A stretch of 64,000 bases of DNA from Evernia prunastri (lineage: Eukaryota; Ascomycota; Lecanoromycetes; Lecanorales; Parmeliaceae): assembly GCA_003184365.1 (NCBI GenBank), contig NKYR01000097.1:1-64000 (forward strand), given 5' to 3'. Of the stretch, positions 40,578 through 51,147 are shown piece after piece; position 1 is the stretch's first letter; the number at the start of each line of letters is the position of its first letter. The notes below the pieces were generated by a model. That model was not told the DNA's origin. It did no database searches and worked only from the letters and a program-made list of their open reading frames with translations. The position numbers and the translations under genes are program-made.

Positions 40578-42096
40578 CTAAGCTTTGCTAAACCTTCTCT
40601 TGAGCCAACTTTTGCGTTTGTCCGTGTCAACGGTCGGTGGTGGCCTGTTACCCACTGCAGGATTTCCGCCGACCGAAGAACTCCCCAGCTTGATAGGAGC
40701 CCTCGGTCCAGTGTCTTTGGGAGGTGCGTGCGGTGGTGGGGCCGGCCCCCCGTTGCCTTGATACGGGTGGCCATTGCCAGCTGCAACCTGGGACTGACCA
40801 TATCCAGGATGCCCGTACCCTGGAGCCCCGTGCCCATGCTCCTCCAAAATCGGACCTTGGAATTGGGGTGCGCCTCCGAACCCGTTGAAGCCGTACGCTT
40901 CACCAAGGTCTGGTTTTGGGGCTGTCTGGACTCTATCTATAGAGCTATTCTCGCTGCTAGGGTCAGTTGAATTACCCCATTGGTCAGTTGCGTGGCTCCC
41001 ATTGGATGCTGACGCTACCGTATCGTACGATTGCTGATGTCCGTGTGAAGGATAAACGCCTTGGGTATTGTTGTGTCCATATAAAGCTGGATCAGAGTGG
41101 TTTCGAGGGCCGAAGCGACGGCCACTACCATACTGGTTAGGAGCATTTCCGTAATTGTCGATGATACTGTCAGGCCTGCTGTGGCTCATGCGATTTCCAT
41201 AGTATCCTCCTCCATCAGCCGGCGATCGTTGTTGAGCTTGATAGCCTGTGGATTAAGAAAGTAAGCCTTTATTTAGCTCGAAGGATACGAGAAGCCACGC
41301 GGGAGATCGCCGTAGCCCAAAAAGCCAAGCCCCAAGAAAAATGTCCAACGCGCGGCCCTCGGGCCTGTGGATCTTGGGAGTCGGAGATGCGAACATTGCT
41401 TTTGGTTCACGGTTTATACACGTACCCATGGGAAAGGATACGTGAGGGAAAGTCAACGCTCAAGAAGCGTAAAATGAAACGCAACGTTCTGGGTAAACTT
41501 ACCGGAAAAATAGCCACTTCGACGATTGTTCTGAGGACTCATGGGATTCGCGGACTCTGTGGAACCACACATCAATCAGCCTTGTATTTTGCAGACTTAT
41601 CCTGGTAGACAGTAGGTCGTACCAGCTCTGAAAGAGGCCCTCCGACTGTATGATCCATCTATAGCCGCCTCAAAAGACCGAATGGTGTCGAGCGGACGTT
41701 CCATACGTGGTCGGGTCGGATTGGAAAGGTCGGGATCAGCTGCTTAGGCATTAGAAACCATCCTTCACAGATCCCTTAGATGTAACTCACTGATGACGTT
41801 CCCATCTGCATCGCGGTGCTCAAGATTTCGGATGGATTCGATCGTGCTGGCCTCGAGAGCGTTCCGGGTTGCTGGCGAACTTCAGCAAAGACCTTGAGCC
41901 AGTTTGACTTTTGTTCAGCTAACGTACAAGGCTGCGCTTCGTTGATGGCCTTAGTCGGATCGGCCTTGGTGTTAATATGAAATGCGGCTTTCTCTTTCGC
42001 AGTTTCCGCGGCATCAACCTTGGGAATCGATCCACTGCTGGTCTTTCTAGTCTTGCCTGTAAAACTCAACATTGAGCTTCTGCGGTTTCTGGCCAT
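40578..42096 (-). CDS. DUF2406-family protein
   Basis: Three exons on the minus strand, 42096-41791, 41554-41503 and 41245-40578, give 341 residues. Exon 1 carries the family core: AFHINTKADPTKAINEAQP, with the surrounding STGKTRKTSSGS-like basic N-terminus. Exons 2 and 3 encode a low-complexity Gly/Pro/His/Tyr-rich tail (GYGHPGYGQSQ), ending KRKSWLKRRFSKA, a basic amphipathic end. DUF2406 proteins are fungal and of unknown function; yeast relatives localise to the bud or cell periphery. Intron 2 is 257 bp, long for this locus, and its acceptor is chosen so that frame is kept (second of two AGs at 41557-41555). Confidence 0.85.
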
Positions 42097-43095
42097 GGTG
42101 AGGAAGACGGCGCAGGCGGATTATGAAGAATTGGGAGTGGCGAAGATGGTGAAAGGATCTAGGTGTTTGGAAGCTTTTGAGAAGGGAGCTGTGCAGTTGG
42201 CCAGGTTTGATGTAGCGACAGGATGGCGTGAGCGGTTGAGCTCTCGGAATCACGAAACAGCCGTGGATCCGCCGTTTTGGGGCAGTGTTGGGCCTGCTTC
42301 AAGCGAGTGAGATTTCTATGGATAGAATGGACAGTGTGCGATAAAAAGGGGAAATGATACAAGTCAAAGTAATGGGTACTTGATAGCTGTACAAAGAGAA
42401 TTAAAAAGCGAGTGAGTGTGAAGATGGAAGGACAGAGCTCCGGGGCTGGGAGGTGACGATAAGACATGCTGTGAGACCCTGGCTGGCCGAGAAAAACTTG
42501 GGTCTATCATACCTTACCTTACTTTACCTTACACAACTAACTACCTTAGTGCGAACTCAATTAAAATAAAAATAAATTATATGTCCTTCCCAATTACCTT
42601 AGGTATCCTTAAAAAAAAATTAAGTAATAATGGAAGTGATAGGTACCTATGTAATCACAATTGGGAGTGTGCATATTATCCAAGTTTTCATTGCTCTGAT
42701 GAATGATTAGGTTCACCTCTCTAGCAATCTTTCGTTTTAATGGTTACAGTGGACCGTTAGTCGTTAAGGTAAGTTAGTCTTGTACTCGCATGCATTATCT
42801 CTTTTTCCAGATTCCCAAATCCTCAAGGCTAGAGGACAGCCTGCTTGAGACGTGAAAGGTGTCGAGAGTAGAGTACCGTATTGATGCCGAACATTCATCA
42901 GACCATCATTTAACTCGCAAAAATGCAGGAAGGCTTGCTTTGGACCAATTCGATTGATTTTGCACGCGCTACACACAGGATGTCTCCTACATGCTTACAC
43001 AGTGCGCCCTTCCCCTTCTTTCATCCTGCTCAATGCGGCCAGCAGTAGACTCCACAGTTACCCCTTATGATCCATCTTCCATCACTCGACGAAAG
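42097..43095. other. Intergenic, 1 kb
   Basis: Promoter side of the DUF2406 gene and 3' flank of eL33. It contains ACCTTACC repeats (42508-42535) and an AT-rich stretch (42550-42650). No coding sequence is supported on either strand. Confidence 0.5.
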
Positions 43096-43855
43096 CTAAA
43101 TCGACGAAGGATAGAGCATAACTCTGACCGAGGCACCGAATGATTTTGGGGGAAGATTACGGCGAAATTGTGCCCTCACGACGCCGGAATTACCTAGCGA
43201 CCGTATTTAGGCAATGAACGTTATAGTATACTCGAGCTTGTACATACCATGTGGACGTGTAATTTTGCCCCAAGTCACACGGATCTTTGTGCCCCTAACT
43301 TCCCGATGTGCGCGGTAGACGAAAGCCACTTTCTTGCCCAGATAAAAGCTGTAGATGTGTTGATAGTCAGCCAAAGATGACCGTAATGCGGGAAAGGGTG
43401 GAATCGCACGTAGCTGCTTTTGGGTCGTCAACTCCCTCGATCTTGATCAAGCTGTCGGCGCATCAACAATGAGCCCCATAAGCGGTGCTCTGCCAAAGCT
43501 CCCACCTCGTCCCTGGGTTTGTATTTCGCTGAAAGCTATCAGCATAGTCTTGTATCAGTCGTCAAGTGCTGCTCCTCCACCCACCTTTCCTCGTTGATAA
43601 CTTAAATGGCGGCCCCTATCATCATCATATCCAAGTCAGATTCTTCACTTCGGACCTGTCCCGTGGCGCACTGTCACGCAGGATCGACGTCGCGAGGGTG
43701 GTCTCGTTTGGCAACTCACTTTACGTATACTAGATGCACAAGGTCAGCGTTGAGTCTATTATTAAAGGCTAGCAGCAAGAGTAATCTTGGCTGGCAAGTG
43801 CAACACCTGTGCGAGACGTGGTATACTTACAGCGGTGTCCCGCTTCGGAACCCAT
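43096..43855 (-). CDS. RPL33: 60S ribosomal protein eL33 (L35a/L33), seven exons
   Basis: Structural protein of the large ribosomal subunit. Seven exons on the minus strand: 43855-43831, 43729-43720, 43615-43585, 43528-43506, 43451-43410, 43348-43248 and 43193-43096. They total 330 bases, so 109 residues, exactly the family length. The product starts MGSEAGHRLYVKGRHLSYQR. It continues through RNTNPGTSLIKIEGVDDPKA, LGKKVAFVYRAHREVRGTKI, VTWGKITRPHGNSGVVRAQF and a VMLYPSSI end. Every intron is GT-AG and every junction keeps frame. Exon 2 is a 10-base microexon, and six introns in 109 codons is unusually many. Because exons are short, only a fragment shows as an open frame. Confidence 0.93.
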
Positions 43856-44738
43856 ATTGGCTAACAATTCTGAGCGTTGTCTATGGTTGTTTGTGGCACC
43901 AGGAATGCCAGGTGAAGTGGTTGATGATGGTTGATCTGGCTGCGTATCACTGATGTTCTTCGTGTGTGGGTTTTGAGATGAGCGATATCCACTAATCCAC
44001 AAACGGTTAGACCGAACCACGCTGTCCCGAGACGCTTTTTTTTTACGAGCAACCTCACTGCTTACATAACGATGCCATTATTGAGACGAACCTCTTAGGC
44101 CCTTCCTGTTCAAATCTGCTCAGCTCAGCGTACCTTAGGCCGGCCCTCCAAAGCAGGATGCGAGCCTGGAACCGAGCGTAAGCTGCAAACCGTTGAGCGG
44201 TAAATCAAGGTTACTAGATCAGCTCGTGGTCGTCTTTTACTCTTTGTAGCGTATACGACGGTACAGTGAAGGAATCTAGACCCAGGAGAACGATAGCTAC
44301 CTATCTAGGTAAAGGAAGGCTGCCCCAATTTCTGTTGTTCTGAGTCCTGACTTTCTGCACAATATCCGCAGGGTTCCGCCTAGGAGCTAACAAAAGTCCC
44401 CCCACTGCTGTCGACAAATCACAAAGGCTTTATGTATCAGTCTCTGTAGCAGGTGAAGGTGAACGTTATACGTATTACACTTTAAGCAGATTTACATAGT
44501 AGCAAGCAAAGAGTACTCTAAGGGAGACAGCAGCAGCGGCTGCAATAAAATACAGTAGTTAGTATTTGGGTAATTACTTTAATTTACTGATTACTAAAAC
44601 CTGTATCTTTGCTTCACAGCTACTCGTAGCACGGAGCTGGATTCTTCTATCAAAACATCTTGTTGATATTTACCCTCCACCCACTTTTTTTCTTTCTTTT
44701 TTTCTTGCTACTCAATCCTATCGTGTCACATTGTCAAT
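43856..44738. promoter_or_regulatory. Divergent promoter region of eL33 and G6PD
   Basis: 883 bp between two divergent genes. A pyrimidine-rich stretch (TTTTTTTCTTTCTTTTTTTC) at 44684-44704 lies just upstream of the G6PD start, as is common for highly expressed fungal genes. No other element is recognised. Confidence 0.5.
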
Positions 44739-46557
44739 ATGGCTGATACAATGATCCACCCCGACGAGCCCGAAGACGCTGGGTAAAGACTCATCTCGAT
44801 CAATGAAAAGACGTCAATTTTCTTGGACTCTAGCTGATCGTTGTTCTTGATCATAGTACCATCGAGCTCAAAGATAATACCATTATAGTAGTTTTGGGCG
44901 CATCCGGTGATCTTGCAAAAAAGAAGACGGTGAGCACGCTATTCCCAGTGGAGCTGCGAACAAGTGCTGATTTCATAAACACAGTTCCCAGCTCTGTTCG
45001 GCTTGGTTGGTGACCTCTGGCTACTTAAGTATTTGAGACTCCGGCTCACGTACTCCAGTACCGCAATCGCTTCCTACCCAAAGACATCAGAATCGTTGGC
45101 TATGCGCGGACAAAAATGGATCATGAAGAGTACCTCAAGAGGGTCAAGTCACACATCAAGGTACCAACCAAGGAGATGGAGGAACAGCTCGAAGAATTTT
45201 GCAAGATATGTTCCTATGTCTCTGGTCAATATGATCAGGACGAACCATTCAAGGTTCTGAACGAACATCTGGAGGGCATCGAGAAGGGTCGAGAGGAGCA
45301 AAACCGCGTGTTCTATATGGCGCTCCCACCTAGCGTCTTCATCACTGTCTCACAGCATCTCAAGCGAAACTGCTATCCCAAAAAAGGGATTTCTCGAATC
45401 GTCGTGGAGAAGCCTTTCGGCAAAGATCTGGGTAGCTCGCGAGAGCTTCAGAAGGCCCTTGAGCCAGACTGGAAAGAGGAAGAGATATTCCGTATCGACC
45501 ATTACCTGGGGAAAGAGATGGTGAAGAACATTCTGATTCTCCGATTTGGAAACGAGTTCTTTGGTGCTACCTGGAACCGCAATCACATTGACAACGTACA
45601 GATATCTTTCAAAGAGCCATTCGGTACCGAGGGCAGAGGGGGCTACTTTGACGAGTTTGGCATTGTCCGGGATGTTATGCAAAACCACTTGCTGCAGGTG
45701 CTGACTTTGCTGGCTATGGAAAGGCCGATTTCCTTTTCGTCAGAAGACATCCGCGACGAAAAAGTCCGAGTACTTCGTGGCATTCCCAACATAGAGCCAA
45801 AGAACGTCATAATTGGCCAGTATGGCAGGTCCTTGGACGGCAACAAGCCTGCATACAAGGAAGATGATACAGTGCCAAAAGAATCGCGATGCCCTACATT
45901 CTGTGCCATGGTTGCATACATTAAAAACGAGAGATGGGATGGTGTCCCGTTCATACTCAAGGCCGGCAAGGGTAAGTAGCACAACGAGTACGCCGCTCAC
46001 CTACTGAAGCTGATCGAATTTAGCTCTCAACGAGCAGAAGACTGAGATTCGCATCCAGTTCAAAGACGTCACTTCAGGTATCTTCAAAGATATCCCACGT
46101 AACGAGCTTGTCATTCGAGTACAACCGAATGAATCGGTATACATCAAGATGAACTCCAAGTTGCCTGGTCTGAGCATGCAAACCGTGGCGACAGAACTTG
46201 ATTTAACCTACCGCCGCCGCTTCTCTGACCTTAAAATCCCCGAGGCTTACGAGTCTTTGATTCTTGATGCTCTCAAAGGTGATCACTCCAACTTTGTCCG
46301 TGATGACGAGCTAGATGCTAGCTGGAGGATCTTCACGCCCTTGTTGCATTACCTGGACGGGAACACAGAGATCACCCCTATGGAGTATCCCTATGGTGGG
46401 TGAAGATGCACCCCTATGGATGCGTGAGGCTAATACAATTCCAGGCTCACGCGGCCCAGCGGTGCTGGACGATTTCACATCTTCTTACGGATACAAATTT
46501 TCGGACCCGGCCGGCTACCAGTGGGGTGGAGCTCAGAATGAGGCCAACAAGCTCTGA
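44739..46557 (+). CDS. ZWF1: Glucose-6-phosphate 1-dehydrogenase
   Basis: Oxidises glucose 6-phosphate with NADP+ in the first step of the oxidative pentose phosphate pathway, in the cytosol. Six exons, 44739-44782, 44857-44929, 44985-45005, 45059-45971, 46024-46395 and 46445-46557, give 511 residues. The nucleotide-binding loop reads VVLGASGDLAKKKT. The catalytic region has FRIDHYLGKEMVKNI, with the conserved RIDHYLGKE. VVEKPFGKDLGSS and YIKMNSKLPG are also diagnostic. The end YGYKFSDPAGYQW is typical of fungi. Exon 3 is only 21 bases (FPALFGL). All junctions are in frame. Fungal G6PD genes commonly have short 5' exons like these. Confidence 0.96.
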
Positions 46558-46907
46558 GTAACGTAGATGCGGAGCGGTCGCCTTTCTTGCATCCTTGTAC
46601 GAAAGTGTAATAGATCTCAATAGCCTAGAGCACGATGAGTTTAGAAAGCGCTCGAGCGAATGACTACACGACTTTGGCAGAGTGCATGGCTCTGGGTAAT
46701 AACTGCAGTGTCACGTATGGACGTATGAGACACACTACTGCGTAAGATTACCTTTGAAATGGATTTCGATTCCAGGTTTATTTTTACACACTTCTAACTT
46801 TCCATTCCGGAATTCTTTTCTTTCTTTTCTTTCTTTTCGTGAGCTCAATGCTCAACGCCGTCGCTATGTGTCATGTATACATCCCCGTTCATTAATTGTG
46901 GAACCCG
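46558..46907. other. Convergent 3' ends of G6PD and CSN1
   Basis: A 350 bp gap with a TTTCTTTTC microsatellite-like tract near 46815-46838. No gene. Confidence 0.5.
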
Positions 46908-48530
46908 TTACTTGAAGACTGGCCCACTCCTCAAGCCTTGTCCTTCACCACTCATTAGGTCCCCCCCCCCGCCATTCCATCTTCCCCCATCTTGACCGCT
47001 ACCAGTGCCTCCGTTACCTAGCCCTTTTACTGCTTTAACCTCGAGGCCTGCAAGTAGTATGCCCATCCTCAGTAGGCGCAAATGGGCCGTACGCTCGTGT
47101 TCTTCTGCAGTAGCCAACGCCTCGGCATGCACTTCGCCTCTGCCGTCTAATTTTCTCGCCAGCAACACGCGATCGACGAGGTCAAGGCGAGCATCAAGAT
47201 TGCCGCGCTTGATCATTTGGGTGAGCTCGAATTCGATGGTTGATTCATCTGTGTTGAATGCTGTTGCAAGAGCTGAAAATGTGACACAAGAAAAAGGGAT
47301 AAAGTATTGTTGTATAGCTTTACTGCGGATTTCGTAATAGAGCTGGGGGATGTGGCGTTGGAGGTAGATGTCGAGGAGGTAGTCTGCTTTGTACGAATCG
47401 AGAATTGACAGACATGCTGAGTATTTGGAGGAGACAAAGTTGGATATGGCGCGACGTATGTGAGGTTCGAGTTCGAGGTAATTACGGAAGTCAGAGTTAT
47501 CGAGCACCAGCTTTTGAAGCTCCTCGCGTGTCATGGAGGCGAGAGCGCAGAGGCCACCATAGACCGCTATATCATTGGGGGTCAAAATTTCGTTGTAAGA
47601 CTCTTCGTCCGCTGGATCATCGAGTTTGGCTTGGGACATTCTAGGACTGGTGGTTAGGAACTCCTCGGCGGCTTCCTTGAATTTCGCTTGAGCCATATAT
47701 GTGAGCCCCGAGGCGGCGGATAGCTTGGCGGTGTTCTTCTCAGCTTCAGGATACTTTTGACTGCCCGATTGACCCCGTATATGTTGGACATGGTTTTGAG
47801 CGGCAAACCAGCTGTGCTGGTCGATGCAGACGTTGATAAGGTGCATGTTCATAATCACGATATGGGAATTCGTACCACAGAAGTCGCGCATTTGAGAGTA
47901 GGCTTTGTTGGACTTTTGAAGCTCACCAATGCGGTGGTAGTGCTGGCCAAGGTCGTCGTACCCCATCTTCGAAAGGAGTTGTTAGCTGATGAGCTTGTGC
48001 TTGCGAGGACATAGCATACCCTGATGCTCTCCTTGATCAGGTTGTTTTTGTAACCCTTCAACTCTAGTTCCATTTTATCGGTTGCGCTTTTCACTTGCTT
48101 CTTCATCCCTTCAATCCAGTCTAGGTCCGGCGTAGCATCGGAATCGTTGGGGGCCATCTCGCGAAGATACGACACAGCATCCTCGTACCGCTGGACATCA
48201 GTCCCTTGCTTGGCTTCAGCAATAGCTGCTTTCAGTGCTTCTAAGTAGAGATGTGATGAAGAGGTTCCAATAAGGAGCAATCGTTCGAAACGCGTTCGTC
48301 CTAGTGGGGCAATTAGAAATTGGCTCTCCTGAAACGTAGAAGAAGCATAATGCCTGTTACCTTTGTAATTCGCAATGTAAGCATCGAGATCCAACTTTGG
48401 TGGATCTTTGTAAAAATTAGCCCAACCCTCTGGTGAGAAAGAGCGCAAGACACAATTACTGACCGTCTACGACTATTCGTCCAGCTCGACGGGCTTTAGT
48501 AAAGTACTGGGGCTCAGTTTGGACAACCAT
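46908..48530 (-). CDS. csn1: COP9 signalosome subunit 1 (CSN1/CsnA)
   Basis: PCI-domain subunit of the COP9 signalosome, which removes Nedd8 from cullins. In fungi it affects light response and development. Four exons on the minus strand, 48530-48464, 48429-48361, 48300-48020 and 47966-46908, give 491 residues. Landmarks are LDLDAYIANYKG and RTRFERLLLIG near the N-terminus, then IRMGYDDLGQHYHRIGEL and SHIVIMNMHLINVCI in the helical repeats. The PCI winged helix includes IRSKAIQQYFIPFSCVTFSA and ESTIEFELTQMIKRGNLDAR. The related proteasome subunit Rpn7 was considered; the motifs fit CSN1 better. The C-terminal Gly-rich tail is low-complexity. Confidence 0.92.
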
Positions 48531-48800
48531 GACGGTCAGAAGGGAAGTCTTCGAGTCGGGGCCCAAATTTAGTACTTTCGGGACACGCAGTCAGAAGGGA
48601 AGTGAAAGTTGAACGAGGTCTCAAAACTTCAGTCTCAGGTGTTAATGACTATCTGAGGTAGCAGAGTACATATATTACAATTCTTGCGGTTAGATTACCT
48701 TAAGATACATACCTGCGGAAATATTTATAACTCCATGAGTACTAACTAGTACGGGATACCTTTTAGGGCTTACCCTTGGCGTGGTCCGTCGTCAACCTTA
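48531..48800. other. Upstream region of CSN1
   Basis: Promoter side of CSN1. It becomes AT-rich towards the TIR element at 48801. No feature is recognised. Confidence 0.45.
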
Positions 48801-49605
48801 CCTATAGAAAAGACCTGATTCTTACGAACGGTTTTCAAATAATTTTTGTACCCCAACGACACCTTATGGACCAAACCTGATTCTTGGAAACGGTTTAGAC
48901 ATGGTTCACACATGATTAATAATCTGAAATAGTGGTAATTACGGGATCCATTTGTACATGAGTTAGATTACGAAACCTTTCAGGTTTTCTACCATTGAAA
49001 ATAAAGTTGACTGTTTAATTTACTCTATGAGAACGTGTATTCCGATAAGCTTAGCGTGTATTCAAAATTTCCAGGGTTCAGTCTTCCGTCACAGCCTTCC
49101 GTCACAGCCTTCCGTCACAGCCTTCCGTCACAGCCTTCCGTCACAGCCTTCCGTCACAGCCTCATCAACTCTCTCTACTACTATATCCTCATCCCTCTCT
49201 CTTTCCTTCACATCAATTCTCAATCTTTCGTAGACATCGTCCTCGCGAGAAAATTGTATGAATCGATCGAATCTAAAGTTCTTTTTTTTACGACGTTAAT
49301 ATAAAGAAGTAGACAGAGATTTCGAGTCTCTCGCTTAACCTTAAATCACATAATTGATAGTATATATATATACTATAGTTGATAAGCATAAAGCGTTGAA
49401 ATGTCTAGAATCGTTGAAAAAAAACATCAAATAAATTTCGTTAAAAGATTTTGATGATCCAAAAGTTTAGATAATACTAAAACTTATCTAGTAATAAACT
49501 TTACAATGTTTAAATACGGTGTTCACTAATCAAAAGTATGTCTATATCGTTGAAGTATTAAAATCATTTGAAAATCGTTCGTAAGAATCAGATCTTTTCT
49601 ATAAG
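48801..49605. mobile_element. TIR-bounded element, degenerate, about 0.8 kb
   Basis: 48801-48859 and 49605-49547 are inverted repeats of about 59 bases. Both read C[CT]TATAGAAAAGA[CT]CTGATT and continue CTTACGAACG[GA]TTTTCAAAT. Most differences are C/T or G/A transitions, as RIP would produce. A third, partial copy of the CCTGATTCTT...ACGGTTT motif lies at about 48877-48900. The interior is AT-rich with no transposase frame and holds a 13 bp tandem array. It resembles a MITE-like or deleted DNA transposon. The target duplication is not clear. Confidence 0.65.
49086..49163. repeat. 13 bp tandem array, six units
   Basis: Six copies of CCGTCACAGCCTT, at 49086, 49099, 49112, 49125, 49138 and 49151, nearly perfect; the last unit ends CA in place of TT. 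The array is GC-richer than the element around it. Confidence 0.95.
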
Positions 49606-49636
49606 ATATAGATATGCTTTGAATTAGTGAAAATAG

Positions 49637-49859
49637 TGTTACGGACGTACCCTAGGTGTCAGGCACATAGGGAGTGTTTATGGCTATGTGTCTAGCACAT
49701 AGAGTGTTTATTGGTTATTGACACATTCCCATTGACACATAGGCTAGCGGGGATTCTTCCTAGTATTTAAGCGCTCTTCTTCTGTACATATTTCCTCTTT
49801 ATCTAGTTGTCTTATTCAATTTACCCCCATTAGACTTGACTCTGGGCACGGTTCTGACA
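49637..49859 (+). repeat. Solo LTR of the gypsy chromovirus
   Basis: 223 bp, TGTTACGG to TTCTGACA, with no internal sequence on either side. It is nearly identical to the reverse complement of 1594-1816 and more different from the pair at 11563 and 13975. Flanks (AATAG and GAACT) do not form a clear target duplication. It probably arose by LTR-LTR recombination. Confidence 0.9.
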
Positions 49860-51147
49860 GAACTATTCTTTGATACTTAGACAAATATGACTGGATATGA
49901 ATATAAAGCCATGTCTTCTTTCTATATAGATCTATAGTAACTACATAGCATGCAAATTATACATCAACAAGAGACCATTAATTCGTCATAGTCTTCAACA
50001 ATCGAACTTAAGGCTAGGTGGAGACAAGGATGCGAATATCGACAGCAACAACAGCGTTCACTCTAGAAGCGACGACTCGATTTCTGAGCAAGGCGAAAGA
50101 CCTTGCTCTCTCAACACTTCACCGACTTTCGTAGCAGGCTCAGAAGCTGGATACGAACCTTAAAACCCCCGCTAGCAGATCTTAGTACTAATAGATAGCG
50201 CCTATCTAGATATTTCATTCTCCACAAGACACAAGATTCCGTCTCTGATCCTCCTCCACCCCCTACTATCCTCTCTTTATCGACAAAAGATATAGAAATC
50301 AGCTTCGAAAATATCAAGTCTTGTCACTCCTGTGGGGGGGAAGAGAAAGGGGACGAAGGAGCAGGCCATTTCATACCAAAGATGGGTCTGAATCCCCACG
50401 CTGCCATAGCCTCTCGCTAGCCTGAAACAATGCAGTATATGCGCTGTGCGCATGCGCAAGGGATGGCGATCTGCATGTGTGAGCCATTAAACCCCAGTCC
50501 TGCTGTGGCGATTTGTTGTCCTTACCTTTTACACACTTCCAGAGCCTTACAGATTGCTGCGATGGTACTGCGCTCCCTGTAGCTTGAGATGAGCCCCTAA
50601 AGCCGCGCCTGTTGACTCACTTCGCAGTACGGAGGTCGGCACCAAAGGTCCTGCCCCCGCCAAGGTGTATGGCTGCACCTTGGCGGGGGCAGGACTTCTG
50701 GTGTCGATCTCCATACACCGGGCTGCGGGGCATGCATATTTTCAGAAGTTGCTAAATCATAACATGCTATCTTGTGTTCACAGCCACTATCATAGCCCTC
50801 GTCACTAAACAACTTGACGTCGTTTCTGCTTGTTTCTTTTCGATGAATAGGACGAGACTGGCTTTTAGTAACGGTGGTAATGTCGGTTCTTGACGGTCTC
50901 CCATATAAGCATGCACTTTGCCACCTCCTTTTTGCATTGCATAGCCCACGTTCTGAGGGGTGTTTATGTTTTGAAACGAGCTTGCTGTTGCTCGGTGGCG
51001 CCTTGTTTGAGAACGATATAGTTGTCCTCATAACCGCTGTCCTCTTTTTACCCTCCCCATCCACACCCTTGCTAGAGTCGAACTTACTTTTCTGTCTTTT
51101 GAAACCGTGCAAGAAGAGCGCTGCTCATATGAGAGCCCCTGTCAAAG
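49860..51147. other. Intergenic, with a hairpin
   Basis: No gene is supported. Contains an inverted repeat at 50627-50716 (separate entry). 50800-51140 is probably the promoter of the following plus-strand gene; a 171-codon minus-strand frame here (51112-50597) crosses the hairpin and has no motif. Confidence 0.45.
50627..50716. repeat. Long hairpin: 41 bp arms, 8 bp loop
   Basis: Arms 50627-50667 and 50676-50716 are inverted copies with five mismatches, all transitions. The inner 20 bases (GTCCTGCCCCCGCCAAGGTG) pair perfectly. One arm end (AGGACTTCTGGTGTCGA.CTCC) recurs at 7036-7062. It could be a small foldback element or an RNA hairpin source. Confidence 0.85.

Noticed and set aside
46908..47966. 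Proteasome subunit Rpn7 instead of CSN1
   Set aside because: N-terminal and PCI landmarks and the C-terminal tail fit CSN1 better.
50597..51112. 171-codon minus-strand frame
   Set aside because: Runs through the hairpin and the promoter of the lectin-like gene, without a motif.
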